A stretch of 64,000 bases of DNA from Diplosphaera chodatii (GCA_032358165.1 JAALGY010000047.1:434001-498000); one strand, 5' to 3'; counted from the stretch's first letter, positions 1 through 12,960 are shown. Made by a program: numbers and translations. Notes: generated from the sequence alone by a model not told the origin.

Positions 1-161
1 CTCGCGGGTTGCTGAGATCCGAGGTGCTGCGCCACCACTGTGCATGCTTTTGCTGTGGCCTGTAGTTAGCATACAGACCATATTCATACTACCCGGAGAC
101 GCAGCACCATGCACTCTATAGCAGCAGATGTAGGTTGTCACTGGTTTCAGCCGCCCTGCAG

Positions 162-3100
162 GCTATGGCGCCACAGACGCAGACGCACGCATCTTCACCT
201 TTGGTTCCTATCGCCTCGGCGTGCACGGCCCAGGTAGGTTGCTAGTTTTGTAATTGTTTTTGACGAAATTGTTTTCGTTATTTAAAACTGCGTGACGCGC
301 CCAGCCTCAATTGGCTTTCTTGTTGCCTTTGGCCGCAAGCATGCAGCCACAGCCCGTAGCAGCTCGCATGACACGCAAGCAAGTTCTGCTTCAGGGGCTG
401 ACATTGACACGCTGTGCGTGGGGCCGCGCATCGCGTCACGGGAGGAGGATTTCTTTGGTCCCGAGCCGCACAGCTTTGAGTCCATGCTGAAGGTGGGCAC
501 TAGGCGTCTGGATCTGCTAAGTGATGGTTTTACCACATCAATAGTATGCATACAGCTCCATGACTCATGATGGCTGACCAGGTGATCAGATGGTTGATGC
601 GATACTGCCCACGTGCTACACAGGTGCTGCCTGAGGTGGAGGAGCTGCAAGCAGTGGCGGACGCCTATGTGCCGGTCATCAAGATGAAGTTCCGGGGCAT
701 CTCCATCGACCTGCTGTTTGCACGCCTGGGCCTGCCGGTGGGCCTGTCAGGCGTCGCGCCACTCTCCCCGCCGTCTGCGCGCATGACGAGAACACTGAGA
801 GCATTCTGTTCGCTTGACTGTTGTGTGAGACTGGCAAGATGCGCTGTGATATCACCATTGTAGGTGATCCCGCCGGACTTCGACATCGCGGCCAACAGCA
901 CGCTGCGGGGTGTGGACGACAGATCCGTGCGCTCGCTGAACGGCTGCCGGGTGACTGACACCATCCTGCGCAAGGTGCGTCTGCGCTAGACCCCGCTATG
1001 ACAACACATTGCCATCGTCAATCGCCAGGTTGCTGTGTCGTTCAGCGTGGGGAGCCTCGTGCGCCAGCAAGCCACATGCGATGCTCGAGGCGCGCAGTGT
1101 GCAGCAAGCGAAATCCCCACATTTCATGAGGACCCTGCATGTAGGTGGCCAACAAGCCCGCGTTCCGGACGGCGCTGCGCCTGATCAAGCTTTGGGCGGA
1201 GCGCCGCGGCGTGTACTCCAACGTGACCGGCTACCTGGGCGGCGTCAATTGGGCCATCCTGGTGGCCGCGGTCGGGCAGGCGTACCCCACGGCCGCCGCC
1301 TCCACGCTCATCGCCAAGTTCTTCAAGGTGCGAGCGGCGCCCTGTGACATCATACACGTGGCTAGCCAGCCCTCGGCCAGCAGTGTCTCAAAGTAGTCCA
1401 GCCAAGTTCTGCACAGTGTGTATGTCTCCTTGCACGACTCTGGTGCTAGCACTGTGCTTTTGAAGAGTCAACTTGCTCTGTGGACCTTCAGACACCTCTG
1501 CACTCGTCAGCTGTACCAACCTGAAGGTAGTGCTGCTGCTGTGCAGATGTATGTGCTGTGGCACTGGCCGACGCCCGTGAAGATCGCGCCGATCGAGCAC
1601 GACCCTCTGGGCCTGAAGGTGCGTACAAAGCTGCTGTGTTGCCTTGAAAGCAGCCTGTCTCATGCCCATGACCTGCCGGCAATCCTGAGTTGCGACTTGC
1701 AGTGCTGCATGCTCTGCAATGTTCATTGGGTGCTGCGGCGTGCGCAGGTGTGGGACCCGGGACAGGACTACAGGGACGCGCAGCACCTGCTGCCCATCAT
1801 CACGCCCGCCTACCCCGCCATGAACTCCTCGTACAATGTGTCCGAGGCCACCATGGACGTGTTGCTGGTGCGGGATTCATGCCCTGCGTGTGTCGCTTTG
1901 TCAAGTGCAGTCCCTGGCGCTTACATGCATGCAGTTTGTAGGTGCAGTCAGCAGTTATGGGAGCAGGAAGCTTCTGGTTGGTACAGTTTGTTTCCGGTGA
2001 TAGCAGTTCGTCCTGCGAAATGTGCAGGAGGAGTGGAAGAATGCGGACGAGGTGTGCACGCAGATCCTGTCAGCAGGCGGTCCAGTCGCCAACTGGGACC
2101 GCCTCCTGGAGCCCTTCCCCTTCTTCACCGCCTTCCGCAACTACCTGCAGGTTTGCCATGCACCCGCAGCTGCGCTGTCGGCTGGTGCGACCCTGCATCT
2201 CAGCTGTTGAGCTGTTCACAGTGCAATGTTCACGGTGCAAGCTTCAGACTTGGGGGTGCAGCGCTGATCTGCGCCACTCAAAGGGTAAGAATGGTAAAAA
2301 TAATGGCAGATGCATTGTGTGTTGCAGGTGAAGGTGAGGGCGGCGTCCGAGGAGGACTTTAGGGCGTGGGAGGGCTGGTGCCACTCACGCTTCAGGCAGC
2401 TCATCATGCTGTGCCAGCCCATGGTGCGCTGCTACTGCTCTGCCGTCCGCCTTTCCTGAGGCCTGTATCTGCAACAAGATTGAGAGCCTCACACAGTTGC
2501 CATTGGGATGCCTACCGACACTGCACCTGAGGTGGTGGTTGTCTGCTCAGCAGCACTGAAAGTTGTGTGAGATGTGCACACCCTGACCTTGGGAAATCTG
2601 GTCACCTTCCAAAATTACCATGTGCATGCATTGCACCAGGTGTGTGTGCGGCCCTGGCCGAAGACGCTGCACGAGAAGGGCGAGGACGGCACACCTGTAC
2701 CCTGCACCTGCTACTACTATGTGGGCATGAAGAAGAAGCAGGTGCCGGCGCCCAGCCATGCTCTGAACAGTGCATATGCTGGCCCTGATGTACGCCGCCC
2801 TGGTGCAACCACCTATTAGGTGCCATATCAGCAGCCATACCCAAACCAGGCTTCCTGTGCAAAAGTCCCAAACCTACATGTCAACCTACGTACTGACAGT
2901 TGTTGGGTGCAGACGCCGGCGTACAACGAGTGGCAGCGACAGCAGCAGGCCAAGGTGAACCTGAACCAGCCGGTGGGCGTGTTCAAGGACATGGTGCTCG
3001 CCTGGCCCCAGCGGGCGCCGGGCATGGATGTGGAGGTGAAGGCGCTGCACCAGGCCGCCCTGCCGCCCTTCGTGTTCCCCGATGGTGCGCTTTCCCTTTC

Positions 3101-4480
3101 TAGATAGAAGGAAATATTACTCTGATGTGGAAGTGGAGGTCAAGGCGCTGCACCAGGCCGCCCTGCCGCACTCCCGTGTTCCCCATATGGTGACCACGGT
3201 TGCTGGCAGCCCTGAGTGTGCCCTGCAAGAGCTGCGCAGGGGAATGCCTGTTTGCGATGTGCTTTCAAAAGTGCACTGTCCGCAAGGGGCTCTGCTGATC
3301 CAGACGGGGTCATGCAGATGGTCGCCGGCATGGTCTGCATGGCAGTACATGTGGCCTCAGGCTCCATTGAACCTTGCAACACATCTCATGAGCACTAATG
3401 CCATCCGGTGCAGGGGTGAACCCTCTGACAGTCCCACCGGCTGTAGAGGAGGCCGGGGCAGCGGCGCCACCCGCGACAGCAGGCGGGGAAGCTGCGGACG
3501 CAAGCAACAACTCAGTAGAAAACAGTACAGCAGCGGAGAATGGCCGCAAGCGCCCTGCAGATGAGGCGGCAGCCACGGCAGCGCCTGCGAAGAAGGCCAA
3601 CTCGGCAGCGGCAGCGGCGGCCGCAGTGACGGCGCCCCCAGCGGCCTCGGATGCGATGGCGGCAGACGCAGCGGTGGCGCAGGCGGCGTCGGACGCCCCG
3701 CCCAGCAGCGAAGCCGCACGGGCGGCCGTGCAGCCTGAGCCGGCGCTCAAGGTTGCGCCCCTCCAGGTGAGGTTGTCGACTGATAGTCGTTCACAGAGGC
3801 ATTGTTGGGCTGCTGCAGAGCAGTTGCATGTCATGCTGCAGCACAGGTGCTCTGCTTTGCACTGAGCCCACCATACACAGGGGAGCAGCCGGATGAAGTA
3901 ATGGCAGACGCTGGGCGCCATGATGACGCGATTGCGCTGCAGAATGGCAGCGTCGGCGGCAGCGGCACCGGCGGTGTTGCGGCAGGCGCATCGGCAGATG
4001 CCCGCGCAGCGGCTGCCGAGGCGGACCTTAGTGCCGCCGGCGATGTGGGGGAGTGGGCCGGCGTCGATGGCGGCGCCCCGCAGCGGTCCCCGGTGCCTGT
4101 GACATGCATCAGAATTTCAAGGCCACTGCGTGCAGAGTGCTATTCAGGAGGCCCTGCCCTGCCCTACCCATTTGCTCTGGGTATGGTTTGCAACCGCACC
4201 TGGCGAGCTTGCACTATGTGATGACTGGACGTTTGCAGGAGTATGAGGCTTTGCTCCCGTGCTTTGCAGGCATGGCTCCCTGGTGGCTAATATTGGTAGC
4301 AATGGGATCATTGTCGCGAAGCTGAGGGAAGAATCTGGCGTGCAGGTTGCGGTTGCGAAGCAGCAGCACGCGGCGCCTGCTGCCGCACAGCAAAAGGCCA
4401 GGGGCCTGAAAGTCAGGTGCACTTGCACATTCCGTGTTCACATTCTCAAACGTGAGACTCCTCGTATCAACCATGGCTGA
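162..4480 (+). CDS. Nuclear poly(A) polymerase (PAPS type), 5' end outside window
   Basis: Adds poly(A) tails to pre-mRNA 3' ends in the nucleus. Supported exons: 162-233, 395-492, 624-737, 864-974, 1145-1327, 1547-1618, 1748-1867, 2028-2150, 2328-2423, 2640-2741, 2913-3084, 3414-3766; frame is kept across them. The nucleotidyltransferase core reads [12 protein letters not shown] then [10 protein letters not shown] (two catalytic Asp) and [11 protein letters not shown] (third Asp). The central domain has [13 protein letters not shown] and [14 protein letters not shown], followed by the RNA-binding fold. The 3414-3766 exon is Ala-rich with a likely bipartite nuclear signal (GRKRP...AKKAN). The extreme N-terminus lies upstream of base 1. 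After 3766 the splicing is uncertain: an Ala/Gly-rich stretch near 3891-4090 and a last possible exon ending at the stop near 4480 are guesses. Family identity is secure; the C-terminal end is not. Confidence 0.9.
3123..3190 (+). repeat. Diverged copy of the preceding poly(A) polymerase exon end, inside its intron
   Basis: Bases about 3123-3190 repeat the end of the exon at about 3025-3087. Both contain gatgtgga, then an almost identical run through aaggcgctgcaccaggccgc, then a similar run up to the donor region. The copy has a small insertion and mismatches downstream. Seen directly; it looks like a local tandem duplication that included the splice donor. Confidence 0.8.
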
Positions 4481-5440
4481 CTGCCCTGGCATGGAACAGC
4501 CTACGTCCCAGTCCTGCTGTCATACACAGTCCTCCTTCCATCCTCTTACACATGCAGGCTGCAGCCTGCAGCCGATGCTGCGTAGCTGGCCATCAAGTGG
4601 CCCTCGCGCTTGGAGGCAGCAGCTACAGGCAGGTGCTCCACTGCATGTGGCTTCTATGTTGTTGTCCTCATTGCTGTGCATCGTGCTGGTGTGTGGTCAC
4701 GACCATTCATGCAAAGGACCGGCTGTGGGGCAGCTGTGTCGAGGACGGGTAGCTGGCAGAGGGTAGCTAGCTGGAGAGATGTGTATAGCCGCTGGTAGCT
4801 GTAGTTCTCAGGCAGTGTGGGCACGGGGGGGACGGCAGGTCCAGACTGCCTGCTCTGCAGTGGGGTCTTCGACAAAGTGGCAGGGCTACCCAGCTTGCCT
4901 GCTGCACTACGTACTACCATTGGCAATTGCTGCTTAGTCTCCACTGCAGGGTTGTGCTGCTAGGGTGCATATGAACCTCCTCTCGCAGGGCGCCACATGC
5001 AACCGGAATCATGTACAAGATTGTGAGATTTCTCGGACTTCCACCCACTCCGAGGATGTCACGCCATCGACCCAGTCCACCCCGCTGCAGCCCCAGAACC
5101 CTGCGCTAAGCATCCTGCGTGTCGTTCAGAGTCGCGTTTGAAGTTTTTTCTTCTTTTTTCCACTCTAAGCAAGTGAAGCGGAGCTGCAGGCAGCACGCGA
5201 TGCCTGTCAGAAGGTGAGAGTAAAACCCGGCCTGCGGCATCCTGTTGTTTGCTAACCGCTGTGCATGCGATCTGCAAGGTTCACCAAAGCATTCTGCGTC
5301 TGTTGCACCTGGTTGTGGCAGGTCGGCTGGCCGAAAGTGCAGCATGTGCCAAGCTGGCATACACCTGCATTGGCATCCAGTTGCGTTCTCCGCGTCGCAT
5401 GTGTGCAGACATGCCCCACAAATGCCGTCGATTTGATCTG
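4481..5440. other. Gene-poor interval
   Basis: Presumed 3' UTR of the poly(A) polymerase gene and upstream region of the next gene. No reading frame with recognisable protein character on either strand and no RNA gene seen. Confidence 0.5.
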
Positions 5441-6504
5441 ATGACCTTCTTGACGATGCAGATCTACCAGCTCTTCATGGGTGCGTCCGCATGGTGCACA
5501 CATCACAAGCACAATCAGCGGATGTCACGTCTGCTGCTCTCACAGCGTTGTGCAATACCAACAGTTTTATGTTGGGCCTAAGATACGCGCACGGAAGGGC
5601 CCACACTGCACTTAGCACCCACGAAGCGCATGCATGGTGCCGTCCATGCAAAGGAGTTTGCAGCAGGGTCTGGCTTCCAAGATCGTGCCGACACCACTGT
5701 TGAGCTGCTGCTGCTGTTCGCAGAGAACGACTACAACGAGGTGCTGCAGTACGTCCACCCCGACGTGGTGATGGTCAACACCGTGTGCCCAGTGGACCCG
5801 CAGCCGGACAGCGGCGTCAGCACGCTCACGGGCGCCGAACAGGTGCGGGAGAAGCGCTCGTCAGCACAGCAAACAACCTGCCGCCCCGAACTATCTTCTG
5901 CTCCAGGTGCTGCCGCCCGGCTGCTTTCCTGTGTTCTTCAGTGCCGCAGCCAGACATGGGGGAGCGCCCGCTCGCAGGTGATGCAGCAGATGCGGGACCA
6001 GGCGAAGGCGTCTGTGGTCGAGGACATGACCCTTGAGCACATGATCACCGGCACCAGCAGCCAAGGCCCAGGTAAGAAGCCCTGCAGATACCCAGCAGGA
6101 CACGTCCATGCATGTGTGCTATGCTACCTCCAGGCCCCAGCACTCCCAACATAGGCTATGCAGCCCATCAACGGGGTTGCAAGGATTGGACAGCGTCGTG
6201 TGATGACTGAGGTATGGCGGTAGTGCTGTATCCGGTTGCGCCGCTCAGCAGCCAACATCAAGCACCTGCTTGACCGTCTTGCCTGCTGCTCACCAGGCGC
6301 TCTCCCTGTTCAGGGGTGTACATCGTGATGGTGATGCGGGCATCCATGAAAAACCCCACCACCGGCAAGAGCGTCAAGGACGTCCGCGCCTGCCACATGC
6401 TGCACATGGTGGACGGCAAGATGGCCCGCTTTGAGGACTCTGCAGGTGACTCTAGTATACCAGCCCTGGAGCTTGTTGCAGCTTACAAGCGTTTTGCACC
6501 CTGA
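5441..6504 (+). CDS. Small NTF2/SnoaL-like fold protein
   Basis: Four exons (5441-5480, 5724-5842, 5978-6071, 6314-6504) join in frame to 147 codons plus stop, the usual size of a single NTF2-like (SnoaL-type) domain. The first splice restores LFMENDYNEVLQYVHPDVVM, the helix-turn-helix start typical of the family. The last exon gives the beta-strand pattern YIVMVMRA...DVRACHMLHMVDGKMARFED, matching the closing sheet. The ATG at 5441 was chosen because it is the first in frame and gives the expected domain start; an upstream exon cannot be excluded. Members range from ketosteroid isomerase-like enzymes to binding proteins, and no catalytic residue set points to a reaction, so function is open. 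No targeting peptide is obvious. Confidence 0.72.
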
Positions 6505-7696
6505 CACGCCCCTCAGAGCCTCGTGCCTGCATGCCATGCAGCCGCATGCTGGGTGTGGATGGTGTTGCACAGCTGCGAGTCATCAGTAATCCTCAGGAGC
6601 ATGTGAGCCGGTGGCAACTGCTGGCGCATCGCACAGTCCCGTGCTGCGTGCAGACCCCAGACCACTCATCACGTGCAACCAGGCAAAGGCGGTGTATGGA
6701 AAGCAGATCACCCGGTGTTCGGCTGAGTAGGAAACGTGTTATGAAGGAAATGTGACAGTTTCAGCATTGAATAGAGAATTTGGGGAGCATCCGCTGCAGG
6801 GTGCGCTGCAGAGGAGAATCTTGCCTGATTGAAGATCTCGACATCTCCAGATGCATGTGGGCTGTGGGCAACCCAGTTGCGCGCCAGCTCCAACGTGTAC
6901 TATCAGGCCTGCAACCCCGCCACACACCGCGCATCACTCTCAGCACTCTGCGATACTCTGTCACCGACTATCTGCCCGCGTTTCCGGAACCAAGCGACCA
7001 GGTGAGCCGGTCCCGAAAGTGGGATATGCCCTGCGACCTGCAGGTCATCGGCTGTGGCGCATATCGCGCTGCGGCATGCCTCTATGGACCGCATGCATTG
7101 CATCCAGCCACCACCTGCTTGTGGTGAAGCCGTTTCATTCGGCATGCACGGACCACTTTCTGTTTCCATCAGAAAGTGCCGTTGCATGTGTTCGGGGTCC
7201 GGCAGGACAGCTGGGTCGGCCTGGGTTTGTATACAAGCTGCAGAGTGGCATGATCAGGATCCAGCAGCCGTCAAGCGGATGTCGCGACACCAGCTGGCGC
7301 GCCCTGCGCTTGCGGTGCACACCTAGCAGGGTTAATCATTAATCTCTTGTCGTGCGGCGCGCAGGGCGCACACCCGTGGGCGCCGCCTGCCGGGAAGACG
7401 AACGCCTGCTGTGTGGCGTTCGTCTTCGTCAGCGCCGCCGCAGGCGCTGACCAAACTTTCGGCTGTCACACTTACTGTGGCCACATCTCAGGTACTGCGA
7501 ATTCTTGCTCTTGCCGCTGCAGCTGCATACACACGCTGGATGCGCAAGTCGTCTGTCATCTCTGGATGGATGCTGCGAACAGGTCGTCTGCCGTGTGCAC
7601 GTCGGCTACCTCAACGCTTGACAGTGCCAGGATCCTCACCCACAACTTCTTGTTGTTGCCGCCAGTCCTGCACCCCGCAGCCTACCCTCACCTGCC
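6505..7696. other. Gene-poor interval upstream of bZIP 1
   Basis: No convincing coding exon on either strand. Presumed 3' UTR of the NTF2-like gene and promoter/5' leader of the bZIP gene. It contains the paired hairpins at 7394-7450. Confidence 0.5.
7394..7450. repeat. Two adjacent perfect inverted repeats (hairpins)
   Basis: First: gaagacgaacgcc (7394-7406), 8-base loop, exact reverse complement at 7415-7427. Second, one base later: tcagcgcc (7429-7436), 6-base loop, exact complement at 7443-7450. Both are GC-rich stems about 250 bases upstream of the bZIP 1 start codon, so they may lie in its 5' leader or promoter. Role unknown. Confidence 0.85.
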
Positions 7697-10363
7697 ATGG
7701 AGCATCTGAACCACTACTGGGGACCGGGAGCGATGCCGAACATGGCGTCGCCTTTCAGAAACGCCGCCGCTAACGCCAGCCAGAGTGGCTGCGGCATCAT
7801 GATCGCCTCGGAACACATGCCAAGTTGCAGGTTGGCGTAGCTTCTGCCTTCCGCATGAGTGCTGTGTGGACTGAATTGGTGTTATGAACGCATAAGTGAC
7901 AACATTTCTCTGGAGGCTCTGCTTGCATGCCGGCGTTCGCTTTCACACCATCCTGACTGGCTGCACATGACATCTGGCACCGCTGCCTGTCTGCAGTCAC
8001 TCCTCTGGAGCGCTGGTATCGGACGTCCCCAGCTCGCCAAGTAGCAGCTTCGAGCCCGCGGTAGCGGCCCTGCAGCAGAGGCCCAGGGAGCCCACCCTGC
8101 AGCAGTACCTGGCGCACGGCCACGGCCACAACACCCGCTGCGCCGCCACCGCCGCCGCCGCCACTGGCGGCTTACCTCCCCTGCCCGACGGCGCAGCCGT
8201 CATGGTGCCGCAGGAGCCGCCGAGGCAGCAGCCCCCGGCGCCCCCCCTGCAGCAGCCCCGCCGCAAGATCGGCCGCCCCATCGCCTTCACCGGCGACCCC
8301 GACTCCAAGGAGCTCACCGACGCCGAGCGCCGCCGCTTAAAGAGGCACGCAACATGCAGCTTGCAGCATTTTTACGGACTGTTCTCTGAGCATACTGGCA
8401 CTTTGCTTTGCTTCGGCACACAAGGTAGAGGTACACACTATGCCAGCGGTGTCGTGTTGACGGTCTGATGGCGGTGTCCTGTGCTGCTGCAGGCGCGCTG
8501 CCAACAGGGAGTCCGCGCGGCGGGTGCGTATGCGGCGGCAGGAGATGTTATGCGCTACGCAGGTACGGGACTGCAGTGGATGGTTTATCTCCCATGGATG
8601 CCGTGCATGTGCATCGCCTCAGGCGTCGCGGCATTGGGTGCCGGCCCGCACTGCTTGCAGCTATTGGACCGCAGCTTGTCTGGCATGTATGGAGGGCACT
8701 AACGTCGGTGCTTTGCAAAGCGCAGGCCCGGCTGGAGAAGATGCAAGGCCACGTGCTGGCGCTGACTGCCCGGCTGCAGCAGGCACTCCATCCCCCCTCA
8801 CTTTGCAGCTCACTGGACTAACACTGCAGCATCCGCCTGTCGCTACTAAATGCTCATGGTTCAAGCGCCTGTCTGGGTGCTTGCTGGCACACAGCTGACA
8901 TCTCAGCAGCGCCTGTGACCATGGCGCCATGCCAGGTGTCTGGTGATGCTCGAAAGCATGCACCAGCGGCAGCATGCATCTGCAAACGCAACAGCTGTGC
9001 TGCTGCACACCTTGGCAAAGCGGGCGCCGAAAGATGCATGTGGTGAACCCTGTTCCGTTTTAGGACCTTCGTCCTGTGTCCTGCAGGCTGAGGCGCAGCG
9101 CGCGGGGCTGATGCAGCAGGTGGCGGAGTGGACCCAGAAGGAGAAAGCTGAGCTGGCAGGCGCTGCGCCTCTGCCCGGCTCTGCGGCCAGCAAGCAGGTC
9201 AGACGCACAGCGCGCCAGCAGCAACCTCTCATACCACATCAGCAATAGCGCTGAGTTTTCAGGGGCTGCAGTTGTGTCCCCCTGGCCCCACATCACTGCC
9301 ACTGCTGCCACACAGCAGCGGAGTGACAATGGCGTCTGAGACAGTCTGCTGGTCTCCCAACGCAGGGTCCCGGTGCCGCCGCCGCTGCTGCAGCGGATTG
9401 CGATGGCGCCCCAGACGGGGCGCCAACCGAGCAGCTGGTGGGAGACTCTGTAGCGGCTGCGGCAGCGGCCGCTGAGGCTGACGGCGAGGCGTGCCCCCGC
9501 CCGGGCGCCGAGGCCACCGTGACCAGCGGCGCCCTGGCCAGCGGCGGCGGCGGCGGTCCCGCACCCGGCCCCGCAGCCGCGGCGAGAGCCTGCCGCACCG
9601 TGACGACTGTGGGCACCGACGCGGGGCCCTGCTGCGCCCGCAGGCTCGGCAGCGGCGGCGGCGGCAGCGTGCTGCCGCCGCCGCTGCCGGCGCTTTCGGC
9701 TGCGGGGTCCAGGCGCCCCACCGTCGTCTCGGTCACCCCGTCCACCGGCACCATGCGCCTGACCTGCGCAGGTGAGGCGCTAGTCTGGTGTGCATATGCA
9801 CACACACATGCTGAGCCGTGCCACGGCTGCCATTGCATCATGCTCAAATTCTTCAAAAGGTAAAGACAACGACAGTTGCTGTGACACCAGAGCTGTCCTC
9901 AGGCTGTCCTTTCTTGTGACGCCCTTCACAAAGCTGAGCTGTTGATGGGCATCCCTGGTTCGCCATGGACATGTTCCTGCTGCTGGTGCAGCGCTACCGC
10001 CGGCGATCACCGCCACGCAGCCTGCCGGCCAGTCCTGCTGCAGCTGGGACCCTAGCCCAGCGGGTCAGGGGTTTGCATATCAGGCGCCCGCAGTTCCTGA
10101 CCTGCTGTCGCCGGGAGTGCAGGACGGTGTGCACCTGTTACAACTCCTCCTTTCTGTCAGTCCATGCGGATGAGCACTGACGCACAGCCTGTGTTTCCTC
10201 AACTCATGGTTACTGCAGTGGGTGCTCGACAGCCCTTCAGCTCCAAGTCGACATCCCCGTTACCACTCATATGTCGCCACCTTGCTCCCTTGCAGATTGG
10301 CTGGTTCGGAGGGCGTCCTTGGATCTGGACGTGCTGCCGCTGTTGCCGACTGGCGGCCTGTAA
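7697..10363 (+). CDS. bZIP transcription factor 1
   Basis: Eight exons: 7697-7830, 7997-8344, 8493-8562, 8726-8782, 9087-9197, 9366-9771, 9992-10126, 10296-10363. They sum to 1,329 bases (442 residues). The DNA-binding basic region spans exons 2 and 3: DAERRRLKRRAANRESARRV, with the N-x7-R signature. The zipper follows in exons 4-5 (ARLEKMQGHVLALTARLQQ then AEAQRAGLMQQV). The rest is Gln/Pro/Ala/Gly-rich, as in activation regions, ending in a short acidic-hydrophobic tail (LDLDVLPLLPTGGL). Introns 2 and 4 must start with GC instead of GT: no GT donor keeps the frame, and the paralogue downstream has GT introns at the same sites. The start ATG opens MEHLNHYWGPGAM and is the only one leading into exon 2. 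Target genes cannot be told from sequence. Confidence 0.88.
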
Positions 10364-12960
10364 GGCGCCGGCTGCCAGCTGCACATCAGCTGCAGCTGTC
10401 ACACTTCTAGAAATGGATGCTGGCATGCCTGCACCAGCCAGCCAGCGGCAGCTTGAGCTGCAAGAGGCGGGTATTGCTGGCATGGCAGTGACGTCAGCCA
10501 CATAAAACATTGCGGCAAAGAGCTCACAGCAACACCTTCACCCGCTGTGAGCACAGCCGCACTCAAGATGACCGTTTTGCCGCATGGGATGCCAGCACGC
10601 ATACAGCTGGTAGGTACCCGATGCAAGGCGCTGGGCCACCCATTGCACCGGCCTCTAAAACATCTTTGTACCTAGGTTGGTGTTCAGCTTTTGGCCAGCA
10701 CGCATCGAAGTACATGGGTGAGTTCGGTTCTGGTGTTGCCGGGGCTTGCATTTGATGGTCTGCCGGCAGTTTCATGACTGGCGGGCGACGGAATGCTACA
10801 GGGCCCCCTCGGGCCCTGGGCAGGTTTGTCGCCGCCAGATCTCACTGCGATCACTTCCCAGCGATCACTTTGTGTTTCTGCTATCCTGGAATTTGCTAGT
10901 AGCGGGTCACAGAACTGGTTTCGGTTGGGCAGCCGTGTGCCGCATGCAGGCTGCATGCGGACTGTTTTGGCGTGCCCATCAGCATCTGCTGATGAGGGTG
11001 CCGCCTGCTCCGCTGTCAATTTCCTTCCCACTATGTACTGCTGTTGATGACGACCGTCATACCGTAGGCTTCGATTCAACAGACCTGGCGCATCTGCTGG
11101 TGTGTATGTGGTAGGGTTGTAGACTGTCTAGTAAGCATGTGTGCTGCGCTTTGTAAAGGATGCTTAGCTGCTTCATCAAGATGCACAGCTTGTATGTCCA
11201 GTGCTGTGTGGGCATTCACGATCATGAGGGGCATTGATGCGCGCTGGATCAGCTGACGGCCTCCACGCCCTACCGTCGCTGACCCGATGACCGGGCATGT
11301 CGGTCACGCATACAGGGCATGGAGATCTTGATCCCAACCGCCAGATAGTCCGATTGGTTGGGTTTGTCACGTGATGACGAGTTGGCCTCCCAGGGTACAG
11401 TGACTCAACGGTGAACTGTGGGGCACCTGCCCCCATGCATGCCGCGCGCATGCCGCCAATGAGCAGGGTTGTCAATGGAGATCTACACATGTCCGGGCTA
11501 CATATGCTAGTGCTGAAGCCGTGTCAAGGACGTCCGCCACGTGACGGGTGATTGGGACAGGTGACCCGTGTTTTCAGACTGCCTCAAAGGCCTTTAAGTC
11601 CAGCGTGACTCTACCGCGGGCTGCTGATCAATGCATCGGACAGCTTCAATGGGTTCAAAGTGCCCATCAGAGTACAACACATGCAAGTCACGCGCGACCA
11701 ACTCTATCTTGTATCTGGTCAGGCACCGCACAACATTTCAACTGGGTTCTCAGGCACCTCATCGCCTACTGAACGCAGCTCACCACCGTGAACGGCGTTC
11801 ATGTAATGTTAGGATGGCTTACCGATCGCCGCTGACGCCGTCATCGCTAGGCCATGCATGCAGGGATGCCAGTGCTGCCGTTCGTGGTTTTCGTACATTT
11901 CCATGGGCCCAGGCGTGGCTTCCATGTGTACACTGGCCAGGACCTCCAGCAAATCTGAGATCGCAGGCGATGATGTTGTGGGGCGCGTTGCTGTGCCTGA
12001 TTCGCGCGTTGCGTGCAAGCCGGGCCCGTCCGTCCGAGCCCCGGCCATGCATTTGAGGCGGCCTGCACAAAAGGCAGATGTACCAGCTGGCGTCCCTGGT
12101 CGCGCTCGCAATCATCCACAGGTCCAGCACAGGTCTCAAGCCATACACGCGCGCACAAGCTGCACCCTGTGCCGGGTGGCGGCTGACACCAGCTAGGGTA
12201 CGAATGTTACAAGCCACACCACCCCATAACAGGTGGCCTCCATCCTTGCAGATAGTTCTACTTCCAATCAAGGAGCGACTTGGCCGCGCTGCATTGCCCA
12301 CTCAAGCCAGCAGCTGCGCGGCCTGGTGTCAAGGGCGGCAGCATACCACACTGCCGGCTGTGGACCATCACGCCGGCAGGTGTGCATCAGGATCATGCTT
12401 CTAGCGACGCTGATGTTCAAATTTGCGCTGAGATTTGAGTGCATACCCTGTGCTTCGTGAGCAGGGTGATGTTGATCCCCCTGCCGTTCACACGATGCTC
12501 AAGTAGCAGTGGCAGTTTGGCATGTGGGTACCATGCCTGCCAAGTGCAACATTGGGCCATACCATCCGCAGTTGTCCTGCGCCGCATGCAAGAGCAGCGC
12601 GGTGTAGCTGCAGTCAGCCCGCAACAGACTAGACTGTGCACCTGACCTGCCACAGCACGCAATCACCAACGCACCCTCCCTGCGGGAACAACCTCGATAA
12701 CGGTGTCACCTGCAGGAAGCAGGCGCTCCTAGCCTGGAGCCCTGGAGTCCAGCTTCGCGCTGCCCGGAGCATGGCGCCTGTACCCAGCCCAGCCGCGCCC
12801 TGAGTGGCCGCCGCGGCCGCCGGCTGCTGCGACGGCCCGGCAGGAGGGTGCGGCGGCTGAAGACTCCCCCACAGCCACGTGCAGTCGACTGCTGCACACT
12901 GGCTCCGCCGGCGGCGCCGACGGCGCCGCCGGCGGCAGGGTCAGCGCTGCGGCGGCGGGC
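10364..12960. other. Long interval without recognisable gene between the two bZIP genes
   Basis: Open frames here are short, overlap on both strands and resemble no family. The GC-rich part at 12714-12960 stays open in the bZIP 2 frame back to 12733 and may hold extra N-terminal coding sequence for that gene. No tRNA-like cloverleaf, transposase or long terminal repeats were noticed. Confidence 0.5.

Noticed and set aside
1418..2362. 314-codon plus-strand open frame in the poly(A) polymerase region
   Set aside because: It reads through several introns. Only two short stretches match the enzyme, and splice sites define them better as separate exons.
10364..12960. Several 100-160-codon open frames between the bZIP genes
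   Set aside because: Overlapping frames on both strands with Cys/His/Arg-rich random composition and no family match; typical of GC-rich non-coding DNA.
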